Source of the DNA: Dokdonella immobilis
GTDB taxonomy: Bacteria; Pseudomonadota; Gammaproteobacteria; Xanthomonadales; Rhodanobacteraceae
Assembly (NCBI RefSeq): GCF_900115085.1
Contig: NZ_FOVF01000006.1
Location: 156,836-220,835 of the forward strand
DNA length: 64,000 nucleotides
Reading direction: 5' to 3'
Translations under genes and position numbers: made by a program
Notes under the pieces: generated by a model
What the model saw: the letters and a program-made list of their open reading frames with translations, nothing else
Database searches by the model: none
What the model was told of the DNA's origin: nothing
Shown: in pieces, positions 56,092 through 64,000 of the stretch
Layout of the letters: the number at the start of each line of letters is the position of its first letter
Position numbering within the stretch: position 1 is the first letter of the stretch

Positions 56092-57222
56092 ATGCTTGAC
56101 CGCCGAGAGTTTCTGATCGCCGCGGGAGCCGCGACGGCCGCATCGCTGACCGCCCGCTTGCATGCAGCCGACGTCCCGGCATGGCCGCCGTACCGCAATA
56201 CGATCGCGATCGATGGCGAGAGCGGACTCTTCCTGTTCGGATCCGATGCCGACCCGACGGAGACCCCCGCCGAGCTCGCGGCTGCGCGCGCCTCGGGCCT
56301 CAGCGCCGTGCTCTTGTCGATCGGCCCGAATGGGCGTTACTGGAACAACGACGCGCAATTCGAAAAGATGAAGGCGCAGCTGGCTCGCGTGCGCGGCATT
56401 GTTTCCGCCCGTCCGGACGCGTTCCGCCTGATCGACACGGCGGCCGACCTGCAACGTGCACACGCCGATCATCAACTCGGCCTGATACCGCGCTTCCAGG
56501 GCAGCGAACCGATCGGAGAGGACCTCGATCGCGTGGCGCTGTTCCGCACGCTCGGCATCCGCGTCGTGCAGATCACCCATAACCGTCGCAACCTCGCCGG
56601 TGACGGTTCGACCGAGCCCGGCAATGCAGGCCTCAGCAATTTCGGCCATGCGCTGATCGAGCGGCTCAATCACGAACGCGTCGTCGTCGACCTGGCGCAT
56701 GGCTCGCAGCGGACGATGGCCGAAGGCATCGCGGCGTCCAGGGCGCCCGTGCTGATCAGCCACACCGGCTGCCGCGCGCTCGCCGACCTGCCGCGCAACA
56801 CCGGCGATGCCGAGCTGCGCGCCATGGCCGAACGCGGCGGCGTCGCCGGCATCATCTTCTGGCCGTACCTGCGCACCGACACCCAGCCGATGGCGATCGA
56901 CGTGGTCCGCCATATCGAGCACGCCATCGATGTCTGTGGCGAGGACCATGTCGGCATCGGCACCGATGGCGGCATCGCCCCCGTTGCGCGCACGCCGCAA
57001 TTCGAGGCGTCCAATCGCGAGAACGTCAAGGCGATGGTCGGGGACGGCATCTTCGAGCACGGTCGACCCGCCGATCTCTACATGTTCATCCCCGACCTCA
57101 ATGTCGCCAACCGCTTCGAGCTGCTCGCCGGCATGCTCGCCCGGCGTGGGCACAAGGATGCGCGCATCGAGAAGATCCTCGGCGGCAACTTCGCGCGCGT
57201 TTTCGCCGAGGTCTGGCGCTAG
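56092..57222 (+). CDS. Tat-exported M19 dipeptidase homologue lacking metal site 1
   Basis: This protein of 376 residues has a twin-arginine signal (DRREFLIAAG, residues 3-12) and belongs to peptidase family M19 (renal dipeptidase). The His and Asp of DGHxD are replaced by DGESG near residue 41, and the Glu of GIEGGH is Gln in PRFQGS. The later His ligands (DLAHGS and ISHTGC) and the Asp of GIGTDGG are present. With one metal site missing it may not be a normal dipeptidase. The ATG at 56092 is set by the Tat signal. Confidence 0.85.
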   Translation: MLDRREFLIAAGAATAASLTARLHAADVPAWPPYRNTIAIDGESGLFLFGSDADPTETPAELAAARASGLSAVLLSIGPNGRYWNNDAQFEKMKAQLARVRGIVSARPDAFRLIDTAADLQRAHADHQLGLIPRFQGSEPIGEDLDRVALFRTLGIRVVQITHNRRNLAGDGSTEPGNAGLSNFGHALIERLNHERVVVDLAHGSQRTMAEGIAASRAPVLISHTGCRALADLPRNTGDAELRAMAERGGVAGIIFWPYLRTDTQPMAIDVVRHIEHAIDVCGEDHVGIGTDGGIAPVARTPQFEASNRENVKAMVGDGIFEHGRPADLYMFIPDLNVANRFELLAGMLARRGHKDARIEKILGGNFARVFAEVWR

Positions 57223-57372
57223 ACCCGCCGCATCGGGGCGGCGGAGCCTCGCGGGTCGGGCTCGATGGCCCGACACGTGATCTTGCGTCTTGGCAAGTCC
57301 CGTTGGATGGCACCGGGAGCGCACGGCACGCGTGTAGAATCGGGTGCTTCCGTGCCAACAGGGGTGTCCGAC

Positions 57373-60300
57373 ATGTGCAGACGGTTTCTTGCGCTGGTTG
57401 TCCTGGGTTTACTCGCATTGCAGCTTCCGGCGTACGCGGCACCGTCGCAGAACGACGATCTCGATACCTATTTCAAGCCGGTCCAGTGGCGTTCGATCGG
57501 CCCGTTCCGCGGCGGGCGCTCGAATGCGAGCACCGGCGTGGTCGGCGACCCTCGAACCTACTACATGGGCACCACCGGCGGCGGCCTCTGGAAGACCGAG
57601 GACATGGGCCTGAGCTGGCACAACGTTTCGGACGGCTATTTCAATACGGCGACGATCGGCGCCGTCGCGGTCGCCGCGAGCGATCCGAATGTCATCTACG
57701 TCGGCACCGGCGAACATGCCATGCGCGGGGTCATGAGCCATGACGGCGATGGCGTCTATCGATCCACCGATGCCGGCAAGACCTGGAAGCGGGTCGGCCT
57801 CGAGCTGACCCAGCACATCGCCCGCATCGTCATCGATCCGCGCGATCCCGATCTCGTCTACGTCGCCGCGCAAGGGGTGACCTTTGCGCCCTCGGCAGAG
57901 CGCGGCGTTTACAAGTCCAGTGACGGCGGCACGACGTGGAAGAAGGTGCTGTTCGTGAACGAACGCACCGGCGCTGCGGAACTGTCGATGGACGCGAGCA
58001 ACCCGCGGATTCTCTACGCGGCCATGTGGGAACACGGCCGGCTGCCATGGAAGGTCATCAGCGGCGGCCCCGGCAGCGGCCTTTACAAATCGACCGACAG
58101 CGGCGAGACCTGGGACCGCATGACCGAGGGCCTGCCCGAAGAGATGGGCAAGATGGCGATCGCGGTCAGCCCGGCCAACCCGGACAAGGTCTACGCCCTG
58201 ATCGAGACCGACTCAATCAAGGACGAGCGCGGCCTGTACATGTCCAGCAATGCCGGCAAGCGCTGGACCAAGGTCAGCAGCGAACCGCAGCTGGTGCAGC
58301 GCGCCTGGTACTACATCGAGCTGTTCGCCGACCCGAAGAACGAAAACACCGTGTATGTGATGAGTGCGCCGGCACTGCGCTCCGACGATGGCGGCAAGAC
58401 CTGGGCCAGGCTGTCGGCGCCGCATGGCGACTTCCACGATCTGTGGATCAACCCGGACGATGCCGACAACTTCATCATCTCCAACGACGGCGGCGCGTCG
58501 ATCAGCTTCGATCGTGGGCAAAGCTGGAGCACGCAGAACAACATGCCGACCGCCCAGTTCTATCGCATCAACGTCGACAACCAGTTCCCTTACCGGATCT
58601 ATGCCGGCCAGCAGGACAACAGCTCGGTTTCGATCGCCAGCCGCGAACTCGCCAGCGATCACATCGGACCGGACAGCTGGGTCGCTTCCGCCGGCGGCGA
58701 GAGCGCGTTCCTGGCCTTCGACCCCGACAACCCGCGCTACGTGATGGGCGGCAGCTACCAGGGCACGATCGAGGTCATCGACACCAAGGCCAAGGCCGGC
58801 ACCAATGTCATGCCCGCACCGATCCAGTACCTCGGCATGGACGCCAAGGACATGAAGTACCGCTACAACTGGAACGCGCCAATCGTCTGGAGCCGCTACG
58901 AACCCGACACCTTCTTCCACGGCTCTCAGTACCTGCTCAAGAGCACCGACCGCGGCAAGACCTGGAAGGAAATCTCGCCCGATCTGACCCGCAACGAGAA
59001 GGACAAACAGGGCACGCCCGGGGGTCCGTTCACCAACGAGGCGGTCGGCGCCGAGAACTACGGTACCCTGGCCTACGTGGTCGAATCACCGCACGAAAAG
59101 GGCGTGATCTGGACCGGCAGCGACGATGGCCTCGTGCAGCTGACCCGCGATGGCGGCGCAACCTGGAAGAACGTGACACCACCGCGCCTGGCCGAGTGCC
59201 TGATCAACGCGATCGAGGTGTCGCCGTTCGATCCCGGCACGGCCTACATCGCGACCACGCGCTACAAGTTCAACGACCACACACCGGGGCTGTACAAGAC
59301 CACCAACTACGGCGCGAGCTGGACGAAGATCGACAAGGGCATTCCGGACGGCGCATTCACCCGCGTGGTCCGTGAAGACAATGTGCGCCGCGACCTGCTT
59401 TACGCCGGCACCGAGCGCGGCATCTATTTGTCGTGGAACGGCGGCAAGGACTGGACGCCGTTCCAGCTGAACCTGCCGGTGACCCCGATCACCGACCTGC
59501 GCGTGCACCAGGGCAACCTCATTGCCGCGACCTCGGGCCGATCGTTCTGGATACTCGACGACCTCAGCCTGATCCGCCAATACACGAAAGACCGGTCCGC
59601 CTTCGCGCTGTACAAGCCCGGCAATGCCTACCTGGTCAACGGCAGCAGCGAACTCGACCAGCACGACGCCGAGGACAATGCCGAATTCAAGGGCGCGGAC
59701 ACCTTCAATGGCGTCAATCCGGCGACTGGCATCGTCGTCTACTACCAGCTGCCGGAGCTGCAGAAGACCGATGACATCACGCTGGAGGTTGCCGATGCCG
59801 ACGGCCACGTCATCCGCAGCTTCTCATCGAAGGCCGTGCCCGATCAGAAGAAATGGGACGGCGGTCCGAAACCCGACCCGCTGCTGCCCAAGGCCAAAGG
59901 CCTGAATCGCTTCGTCTGGGATATGCGCTACCCGACCATGACCGGCGTCCCCGACGTCTATTTCGAAGCCAGCTATGCCGGCCACAAGGCGATGCCGGGC
60001 AAATACCGGTTCACCCTCAAGTCGGGCGATCAGACCCTTTCGACGGAGGCCGAAATCCTCGCCAATCCGCTCTACAGCACCGATGCAGCCGGCTACCAGG
60101 CCTATCACGCGCTGATGTCGCGCATGGAAGCGGCGCTCAGCGCGATGCACCAGCGCGTCAACGAGCTGCACGACAAGCAGACCCAGCTCGAGGCCCTGCT
60201 CGGCAAGTTTCCCGGCGACGACAAGGCGAATGCGCTCAAGGCCGCGGGCGAGGCGCTGCAGGCCAAGCTCAAGGCCTGGGACGAAGACATGGTCCAACGC

Positions 60301-60543
60301 CGCTCGAAGGCCTACGACGATGTCGAGAATTTCCCGAACAAGTTCACCGCCAGCTACCTGTTCCTGATCAACCAGACCGAAAGCAATCTTCCGCAGATCA
60401 ATGCTTCGACACTCGAAGAACTGCAGCGGCTCGACGCACAATGGGCCACGCTCAAGGCCCGCTCCGACGAACTGCTCGACAAGGATGTTCCGGCCCTGAA
60501 CAGCACGCTCTGGAAGGCAGGCTACGGCGCCATCTGGCAATAG
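57373..60543 (+). CDS. VPS10/BNR repeat beta-propeller protein
   Basis: This 1056-residue protein has a signal peptide (about 1-23, ending AYA). The next roughly 750 residues contain many sortilin-type BNR repeats: [50 protein letters not shown] and [15 protein letters not shown]. The last 300 residues form a separate domain, with an acidic middle and a helical C-terminus. Relatives are common in Xanthomonadales and are often labelled glycosyl hydrolase, but I see no proven catalytic residues. It follows the M19 homologue by 150 bp on the same strand. Confidence 0.85.
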   Translation: MCRRFLALVVLGLLALQLPAYAAPSQNDDLDTYFKPVQWRSIGPFRGGRSNASTGVVGDPRTYYMGTTGGGLWKTEDMGLSWHNVSDGYFNTATIGAVAVAASDPNVIYVGTGEHAMRGVMSHDGDGVYRSTDAGKTWKRVGLELTQHIARIVIDPRDPDLVYVAAQGVTFAPSAERGVYKSSDGGTTWKKVLFVNERTGAAELSMDASNPRILYAAMWEHGRLPWKVISGGPGSGLYKSTDSGETWDRMTEGLPEEMGKMAIAVSPANPDKVYALIETDSIKDERGLYMSSNAGKRWTKVSSEPQLVQRAWYYIELFADPKNENTVYVMSAPALRSDDGGKTWARLSAPHGDFHDLWINPDDADNFIISNDGGASISFDRGQSWSTQNNMPTAQFYRINVDNQFPYRIYAGQQDNSSVSIASRELASDHIGPDSWVASAGGESAFLAFDPDNPRYVMGGSYQGTIEVIDTKAKAGTNVMPAPIQYLGMDAKDMKYRYNWNAPIVWSRYEPDTFFHGSQYLLKSTDRGKTWKEISPDLTRNEKDKQGTPGGPFTNEAVGAENYGTLAYVVESPHEKGVIWTGSDDGLVQLTRDGGATWKNVTPPRLAECLINAIEVSPFDPGTAYIATTRYKFNDHTPGLYKTTNYGASWTKIDKGIPDGAFTRVVREDNVRRDLLYAGTERGIYLSWNGGKDWTPFQLNLPVTPITDLRVHQGNLIAATSGRSFWILDDLSLIRQYTKDRSAFALYKPGNAYLVNGSSELDQHDAEDNAEFKGADTFNGVNPATGIVVYYQLPELQKTDDITLEVADADGHVIRSFSSKAVPDQKKWDGGPKPDPLLPKAKGLNRFVWDMRYPTMTGVPDVYFEASYAGHKAMPGKYRFTLKSGDQTLSTEAEILANPLYSTDAAGYQAYHALMSRMEAALSAMHQRVNELHDKQTQLEALLGKFPGDDKANALKAAGEALQAKLKAWDEDMVQRRSKAYDDVENFPNKFTASYLFLINQTESNLPQINASTLEELQRLDAQWATLKARSDELLDKDVPALNSTLWKAGYGAIWQ

Positions 60544-60564
60544 GCAGGCGGCAGACTGACTGCA

Positions 60565-60602
60565 AGCAATGGGTTCGAGCCTTGGGGCCCGAACCCATTG
60601 CT
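60565..60602 (+). terminator. 13-bp hairpin after the BNR repeat protein gene
   Basis: AGCAATGGGTTCG (60565-60577) pairs perfectly with CGAACCCATTGCT (60590-60602) across a 12-nt loop that can fold further through GCC and GGC. It lies 22 bp after the stop codon at 60543. There is no T-run, so termination may be weak or Rho-assisted. Confidence 0.6.
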
Positions 60603-60779
60603 CGACTCATTTCCATCAGCCGGTTATGCGCGCGCATTCCTTTCAGTGAGCGAAAGAGTGCTCATGGGCCAGGCGCTGCGAACTTCCAGCTTGCTTGAGG
60701 CAGGAGTCCATGGTTGAAGACTGGCGCCAGGCCGTGCGCAAGCAAACCGTTCCGCACTGTCACTGAATTCCCACTTTTT

Positions 60780-60866
60780 GTCATTCCTGCGAAGGCAGGA
60801 GTCAAGTGAACTCCGCACTTCCAAAAGCCTTGAAAGTCGCTGGATCCCCGGCGTCGCGGGGATGAC
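60780..60866. repeat. REPIN-like element of about 87 bp
   Basis: The ends are imperfect terminal inverted repeats, GTCATTCCTGCG and CGCGGGGATGAC. Each end is itself a hairpin unit (CCTGC-GAAG-GCAGG at the left). A 40-bp spacer joins them. This is the shape of a REPIN, two inverted REPs moved by a RAYT transposase. A RAYT gene starts 1.7 kb to the right. A degenerate single unit of this type is at 39526-39559. Confidence 0.65.
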
Positions 60867-60929
60867 GCGCTGGCTTCAGTGCCTTTCCTCTCTGCCTGCT
60901 GTTGCTCGGGGGCAAACGGCGTGACGGCA

Positions 60930-62372
60930 TTACTGCTCTAGTGGTTTCCTGCGCTCCATCTCGCGGTTCAGGGCTTCTTTCGCAGTCTCGGCCAGTTCGT
61001 GCGCGCGGGTGTAGTCGGCAACGAAGGAGCTGCCGAACCTCGGTTGAAAGACGTATGCCATGAGGAATCCGTATTCGGGTGAGGGGCGCGGGGCCCCGGT
61101 CGCGAACGCTTCGTCAAGTCCACGGATCGCGACCGGCAACAGGCAGGCACCCGGCGTGCTGATGCCACGCGCCTGCAGCTTCGACACCCATGGGTAGCGC
61201 TCGTCACGCTCGGCTGCGGGCAGCACCGAGAACCGCTCGGCCACGCCCGCGCAGAGTGCGTCGAAGGCCGCACCCATGGTCTTGTAGGGTCGCGGTGGCG
61301 GCTCCGGAATCAAGCCATCGAGCAGACGCGCGTAGAGGGGCCCGGTCACCGCATCGGGCTCCAGCGCCTGCAGGGTTTCGACCGGCGGCGGTTCGACACG
61401 ACCATCGTTGCTCAGCACAAGGATGCCGAAGTCCTCGCGCAAGGTCGCCACGACTTCAGCGCGGGTGGCGAAGCGATCCATCACGTCGAACAGGTGCGGC
61501 ACCCACAGCGGCATGCCAAGCACGATCGAGATCGTCGCGAGCACGGGTGCATGGCGATGCCAATGTCCCACGAAGAGCTGCGCTACTTTATACGTCACGA
61601 AGATTCCCATCGGACCCAGCAGCAGTGCGAGCATCAGGGGCACCCGGTTCCAGCCATCAGGATCGTCGAGAAATGCACCGATCCAGGCATGCTCGGGATC
61701 GGAAGCGGAATAGCGCAATTCGATCGCGCTCGACGCCGACGGCCGCACCCAGGCGAACGCCGCGTTCACCAGCGGATCGTTCATGCGTGAACGCAAGGCA
61801 TCGACCTGGGTCCAGGCGCTGATTGCCGAATCACTGCCGAACGAAAGATCATCGGGAAGATCCGTCTGCAGTTGCCTGAGCAAATCCTCCACACCCGGTT
61901 CGGCATATATTTTCGGGCCGACCAACGCGAAGGTACGCTGAAACTTGTCACCCGCAAACGAGGGCGAGAGCCCCTGTGCGACGAAGTGATCGGAGGGATC
62001 GGTCGCCAGCACCGTATGCGGTGTACCCGAGGCGTCGAGGAAGCGCAGCAGCGCCTGCTCGCGCATTCCGCAGCCAGCCTCACCCGGAACCACGTGTTCC
62101 AGGCCGGTCAGCGCGAGCTGGCGCGCCTGCGACGATTCGCAAACGAAGCGCGACTCGACGATCCGGGCTTGTGTCGAGTTCGCCGCGACCAGGCGTCCGT
62201 GCAGGGCCGAGATCCACGGCTGCACGGCGCTCCACGCGAACGCCAACATGATCCCGCCGACCACGGCGAAGGGGAGGCCAATCAGGCGCGCCAGCCACAT
62301 CCGGGCCTTCAGACCAGCGATGCGCAGCGCAGCGTCTCGGAAACTGAAGTTCTCGGCATTGGGTAGCGGCAT
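60930..62372 (-). CDS. Membrane protein of unknown function
   Basis: This 480-residue protein has a helix near residues 34-52, a periplasm-sized middle part (about 60-235) with a Cys in EAGCGMRE, two closely spaced helices (about 240-300) and a soluble C-terminal domain (about 300-480). Segments such as PPPVETLQALEPDAVTGPLY and AFDALCAGVAERF do not match a family that I recognise. It may be a sensor or stress protein. It is divergent from the RAYT gene, with 227 bp between starts. Confidence 0.7.
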   Translation of the reverse strand: MPLPNAENFSFRDAALRIAGLKARMWLARLIGLPFAVVGGIMLAFAWSAVQPWISALHGRLVAANSTQARIVESRFVCESSQARQLALTGLEHVVPGEAGCGMREQALLRFLDASGTPHTVLATDPSDHFVAQGLSPSFAGDKFQRTFALVGPKIYAEPGVEDLLRQLQTDLPDDLSFGSDSAISAWTQVDALRSRMNDPLVNAAFAWVRPSASSAIELRYSASDPEHAWIGAFLDDPDGWNRVPLMLALLLGPMGIFVTYKVAQLFVGHWHRHAPVLATISIVLGMPLWVPHLFDVMDRFATRAEVVATLREDFGILVLSNDGRVEPPPVETLQALEPDAVTGPLYARLLDGLIPEPPPRPYKTMGAAFDALCAGVAERFSVLPAAERDERYPWVSKLQARGISTPGACLLPVAIRGLDEAFATGAPRPSPEYGFLMAYVFQPRFGSSFVADYTRAHELAETAKEALNREMERRKPLEQ

Positions 62373-62599
62373 CGCGTAATCGCCTCGCGTAACGGGACCC
62401 TGGCAGCTCCGATACTGGAGAGAGGCCGGGAAAAGTCGGAACTACGTGGATCTGGACACCGAAAACGCGGGAACCGGACGCCTGGATCGAAGGGCGAATC
62501 GCAGGGCGAATCGGGACATCCAAAAAGCCCTCAAGATCCTACGTCACGAATCGATGTTTTCCTACAGACAGCACGGCCTGATCCCGGCACGCTGGCGGC

Positions 62600-63583
62600 A
62601 TGACTACGGCACGCCACCTGCTCGTCGATCCTGAAAATCCAGGCTTCTACCACTGCATCTCACGGTGCGTCCGGCGGGCCTGGCTATGCGGAGTCGATCC
62701 TTACGATGGAAAGTCCTACGAGCATCGCCGGGCCTGGGTCGAGCAGCGCTTGTTGGAGCTGGCCCAGATCTTCGCCGTCGGCATCTATGCCTATGCGGTA
62801 ATGAGCAACCATGTACATGTCGTGCTGCGCATCGATCCGACGGCGGCGGCCAAGTGGTCCGATGCGGAAGTGGCGCTGCGCTGGGTGCGGTTGTTTCCGG
62901 CGACCGTGGCTGGTGAGACTGACACTGCGGCGTGTCGTCTGAAGGAACAGACCCTGCTCGGCAATCCAGATCGGCTCAGTTCGTGTCGCCAGCGCCTCGG
63001 CAGTCTGGCCTGGTTCATGAAGGCGCTCAACGAACCAATCGCGCGTCGGGCCAACCGGGAAGATGCCTGCACCGGACGATTCTGGGAGGGCCGCTACAAG
63101 TGCCAAGCCCTGCTCGACGATACTGCCGTACTCACCTGCATGAGCTATGTCGACCTGAATCCGATTCGCGCTGGGATTGCGGAGAATCTCGAGACTTCGG
63201 CCCATACCAGCGCCGTGCAACGCATCAAAAACCTTCGATCGGAGCCGGCCACGGCCCAATGGCCATTGGCGTCGATCAACAACACGACCGCCCCCGGCAC
63301 TCTGCCAATCACGGCCGAAGCGTATCTCGACCTGATCGACTGGACTGCCAGACTGACCCGCGGTGACAAGAGCGGCCGCATTGACATGAGCGAACCGCCC
63401 ATCCTTCGCAACCTCGGCCTGAGCGAGCATCAGTGGCACCAGCAGACGCTGGGCACGGAAGCCCGCTACTGGCGAGCGATCGGCTCAGCCCGCTCGCTGA
63501 TGGAGAAGGCCGCAGCCATTGGACAGTCCTGGCTGAGAGGCATCGGCGGCGCCCAGCTGCTGATGCGAAATCGAACCGCCTGA
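62600..63583 (+). CDS. REP-associated tyrosine transposase (RAYT), IS200-like Y1 family
   Basis: This 327-residue protein is a single-strand HUH transposase. The metal-binding motif is HVH at 71-73 (AYAVMSNHVHVVLR). FWEGRYKCQALLDD and MSYVDLNPIRAGI follow; the second Tyr (about 183) is the probable nucleophile by position. RAYTs are domesticated transposases that mobilise REP sequences and usually lie singly between their REPs. A 28-bp tandem repeat lies downstream and a REPIN-like element 1.7 kb to the left. No second gene or transposon end is clear. Confidence 0.88.
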   Translation: MTTARHLLVDPENPGFYHCISRCVRRAWLCGVDPYDGKSYEHRRAWVEQRLLELAQIFAVGIYAYAVMSNHVHVVLRIDPTAAAKWSDAEVALRWVRLFPATVAGETDTAACRLKEQTLLGNPDRLSSCRQRLGSLAWFMKALNEPIARRANREDACTGRFWEGRYKCQALLDDTAVLTCMSYVDLNPIRAGIAENLETSAHTSAVQRIKNLRSEPATAQWPLASINNTTAPGTLPITAEAYLDLIDWTARLTRGDKSGRIDMSEPPILRNLGLSEHQWHQQTLGTEARYWRAIGSARSLMEKAAAIGQSWLRGIGGAQLLMRNRTA

Positions 63584-63772
63584 TCGCATCTGCCAGAAAC
63601 TGGATGCCACGCGGGCCGGGGTTGAACGTGGCCGCGGATGCGGGACCGCACCTACAATCCGAGGAATAACGCCTCGACGTCGCCGTTCCTCGTACTTCCC
63701 ACCCGCCTCCAACGCCTGAAGCCCTTCGCCTCTGCGGCGCGGATCGTCAGCTCGCCTTCTTCAAACCATCAC

Positions 63773-63828
63773 CTTGGAGTTGTGCGTGTCCCGGTTGTTT
63801 CTTGGAGTTGTGCGTGTCCCGGTTGTTT
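63773..63828. repeat. Two perfect tandem copies of a 28-bp unit
   Basis: Units at 63773-63800 and 63801-63828 are identical. Each starts CTTGGAGTTG and ends CGGTTGTTT. A partial third copy (CGGTTGTT) follows at 63841. The position just downstream of the RAYT suggests transposase-related end sequences or a duplication. Confidence 0.75.
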
Positions 63829-63895
63829 CCTTTTCGATCACGGTTGTTCGAGTCTCGGGCGGAAATGAAATCCGGCTCGAAAGCCCGGGAAATCT

Positions 63896-63928
63896 GGAGG
63901 GGGCCGAAATTGGCCCACCCCCTCCCCC
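63896..63928 (-). terminator. GC-rich hairpin facing the right-edge fragment
   Basis: GGAGGGGGCC (63896-63905) pairs imperfectly with GGCCCACCCCCTCC (63912-63925) across GAAATT. It lies 7 bp after a stop codon that would end a minus-strand gene entering from the right. No T-run follows. Confidence 0.45.
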
Positions 63929-63931
63929 TGC

Positions 63932-64000
63932 TCATTCCTGGTATGGCTGTGCCCCGAGTTGCTCTGCCGTCATCGTAATGGCCAGCGAGTTCGCGATCGA
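63932..64000 (-). CDS. Possible C-terminal end of a gene entering from the right edge
   Basis: Read leftward, 22 codons (ending MTAEQLGAQPYQE) run to a stop at 63932-63934. A GC-rich hairpin follows. This looks like the end of a gene, but the fragment is too short to name and could be chance. Confidence 0.3.
   Translation of the reverse strand, partial: SIANSLAITMTAEQLGAQPYQE

Larger units (their letters stand above)
60544..60929. other. Convergent intergenic region with hairpin and repeats
   Basis: These 386 bp hold no supported gene. They contain a strong hairpin (60565-60602), a segment of repeat-like sequence (about 60640-60770) and a REPIN-like element (60780-60866), and lie between the convergent BNR and membrane protein genes. 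Confidence 0.65.
63584..63931. other. Non-coding region with repeats downstream of the RAYT
   Basis: These 348 bp hold no supported gene. They include a short repeat-like stretch (63644-63700), a 28-bp tandem repeat (63773-63828) and a hairpin (63896-63928). Short open frames here are spurious. Confidence 0.6.

Noticed and set aside
63773..63828. 28-bp tandem repeat considered as a CRISPR array
   Set aside because: There are only two units, with no spacers between them and no cas genes, so it is a simple tandem duplication.

Overview
This 64 kb window is GC-rich and almost fully coding. It looks like chromosomal DNA from a gammaproteobacterium of the order Xanthomonadales (Lysobacterales), probably near the Rhodanobacteraceae. 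This rests on the gshB-tonB-yqgE-ruvX-pyrB order, the aa3 oxidase cluster with a DUF2909 gene, a TIGR02999-type ECF sigma factor paired with a TPR-bearing protein kinase, the many large secreted proteins, and the small palindromic repeat families. The genus cannot be named from the sequence alone. I saw no rRNA, tRNA, CRISPR array, prophage or plasmid functions.

Layout. 1-3342 (+): end of gshB, then tonB, yqgE, ruvX and pyrB. 3343-7371 (-): a methyltransferase, the pilus retraction ATPase pilU, an MHS-type MFS carrier and a two-helix potassium channel. 7499-16095 (-): a haem/copper/outer-membrane block with a secreted truncated haemoglobin, a DUF3034 beta-barrel, a double-Cache/HAMP protein, a cupredoxin lipoprotein, a secreted beta-helix protein and a TonB-dependent receptor. 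16370-20969: a small unknown protein, a CrtI-like flavoenzyme, an MHS carrier and a divergent YfeH-type symporter. 21136-29082 (mostly -): the cytochrome c oxidase cluster coxB-coxA-ctaG-coxC and surf1-(Sco-like)-ctaA-ctaB, with a DUF2909 gene on the other strand. 29583-34306 (+): putA, an SGNH hydrolase and a small secreted repeat protein behind what looks like a sigma-54 promoter with PilR-like sites. 34426-36135 (-): ygiB-ygiC. 36259-45099 (-): an mdtABC-like RND pump whose two permease genes are separated by 1.2 kb of nested repeats. 45273-48613 (-): a membrane protein, fdsD, fdhD and an MFS carrier. 48772-53244 (+): a secreted CSLREA-type beta-helix protein, an ECF sigma factor and a Ser/Thr kinase with TPRs. 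53407-55768 (-): a VOC protein and an FG-GAP repeat protein. 56092-60543 (+): a Tat-exported M19 dipeptidase homologue and a VPS10/BNR repeat protein. 60930-62372 (-): an unknown membrane protein. 62600-63583 (+): a REP-associated tyrosine transposase (RAYT). A fragment of another gene may enter from the right edge.

How parts work together. The cox, surf1, Sco-like, ctaG, ctaA and ctaB genes supply the oxidase core, its copper insertion and haem A synthesis. TonB can energise receptors such as the one at 13468-16095. putA, several carriers and large secreted hydrolase or binding proteins fit a free-living user of peptides and amino acids. The RAYT at the right end, together with REP, REPIN-like and larger palindromic repeats at 39.5-40.5 kb and 60.8 kb, points to active or recent spread of non-autonomous repeats.

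The most promising new signals are: the small secreted repeat protein with a near-consensus -24/-12 promoter and four upstream (C/G)TGTC boxes (33739-34306); the composite repeat island splitting the mdtB and mdtC homologues; the M19 dipeptidase homologue that lacks one metal site; and the cupredoxin / Cache-HAMP / DUF3034 / exported haemoglobin module.
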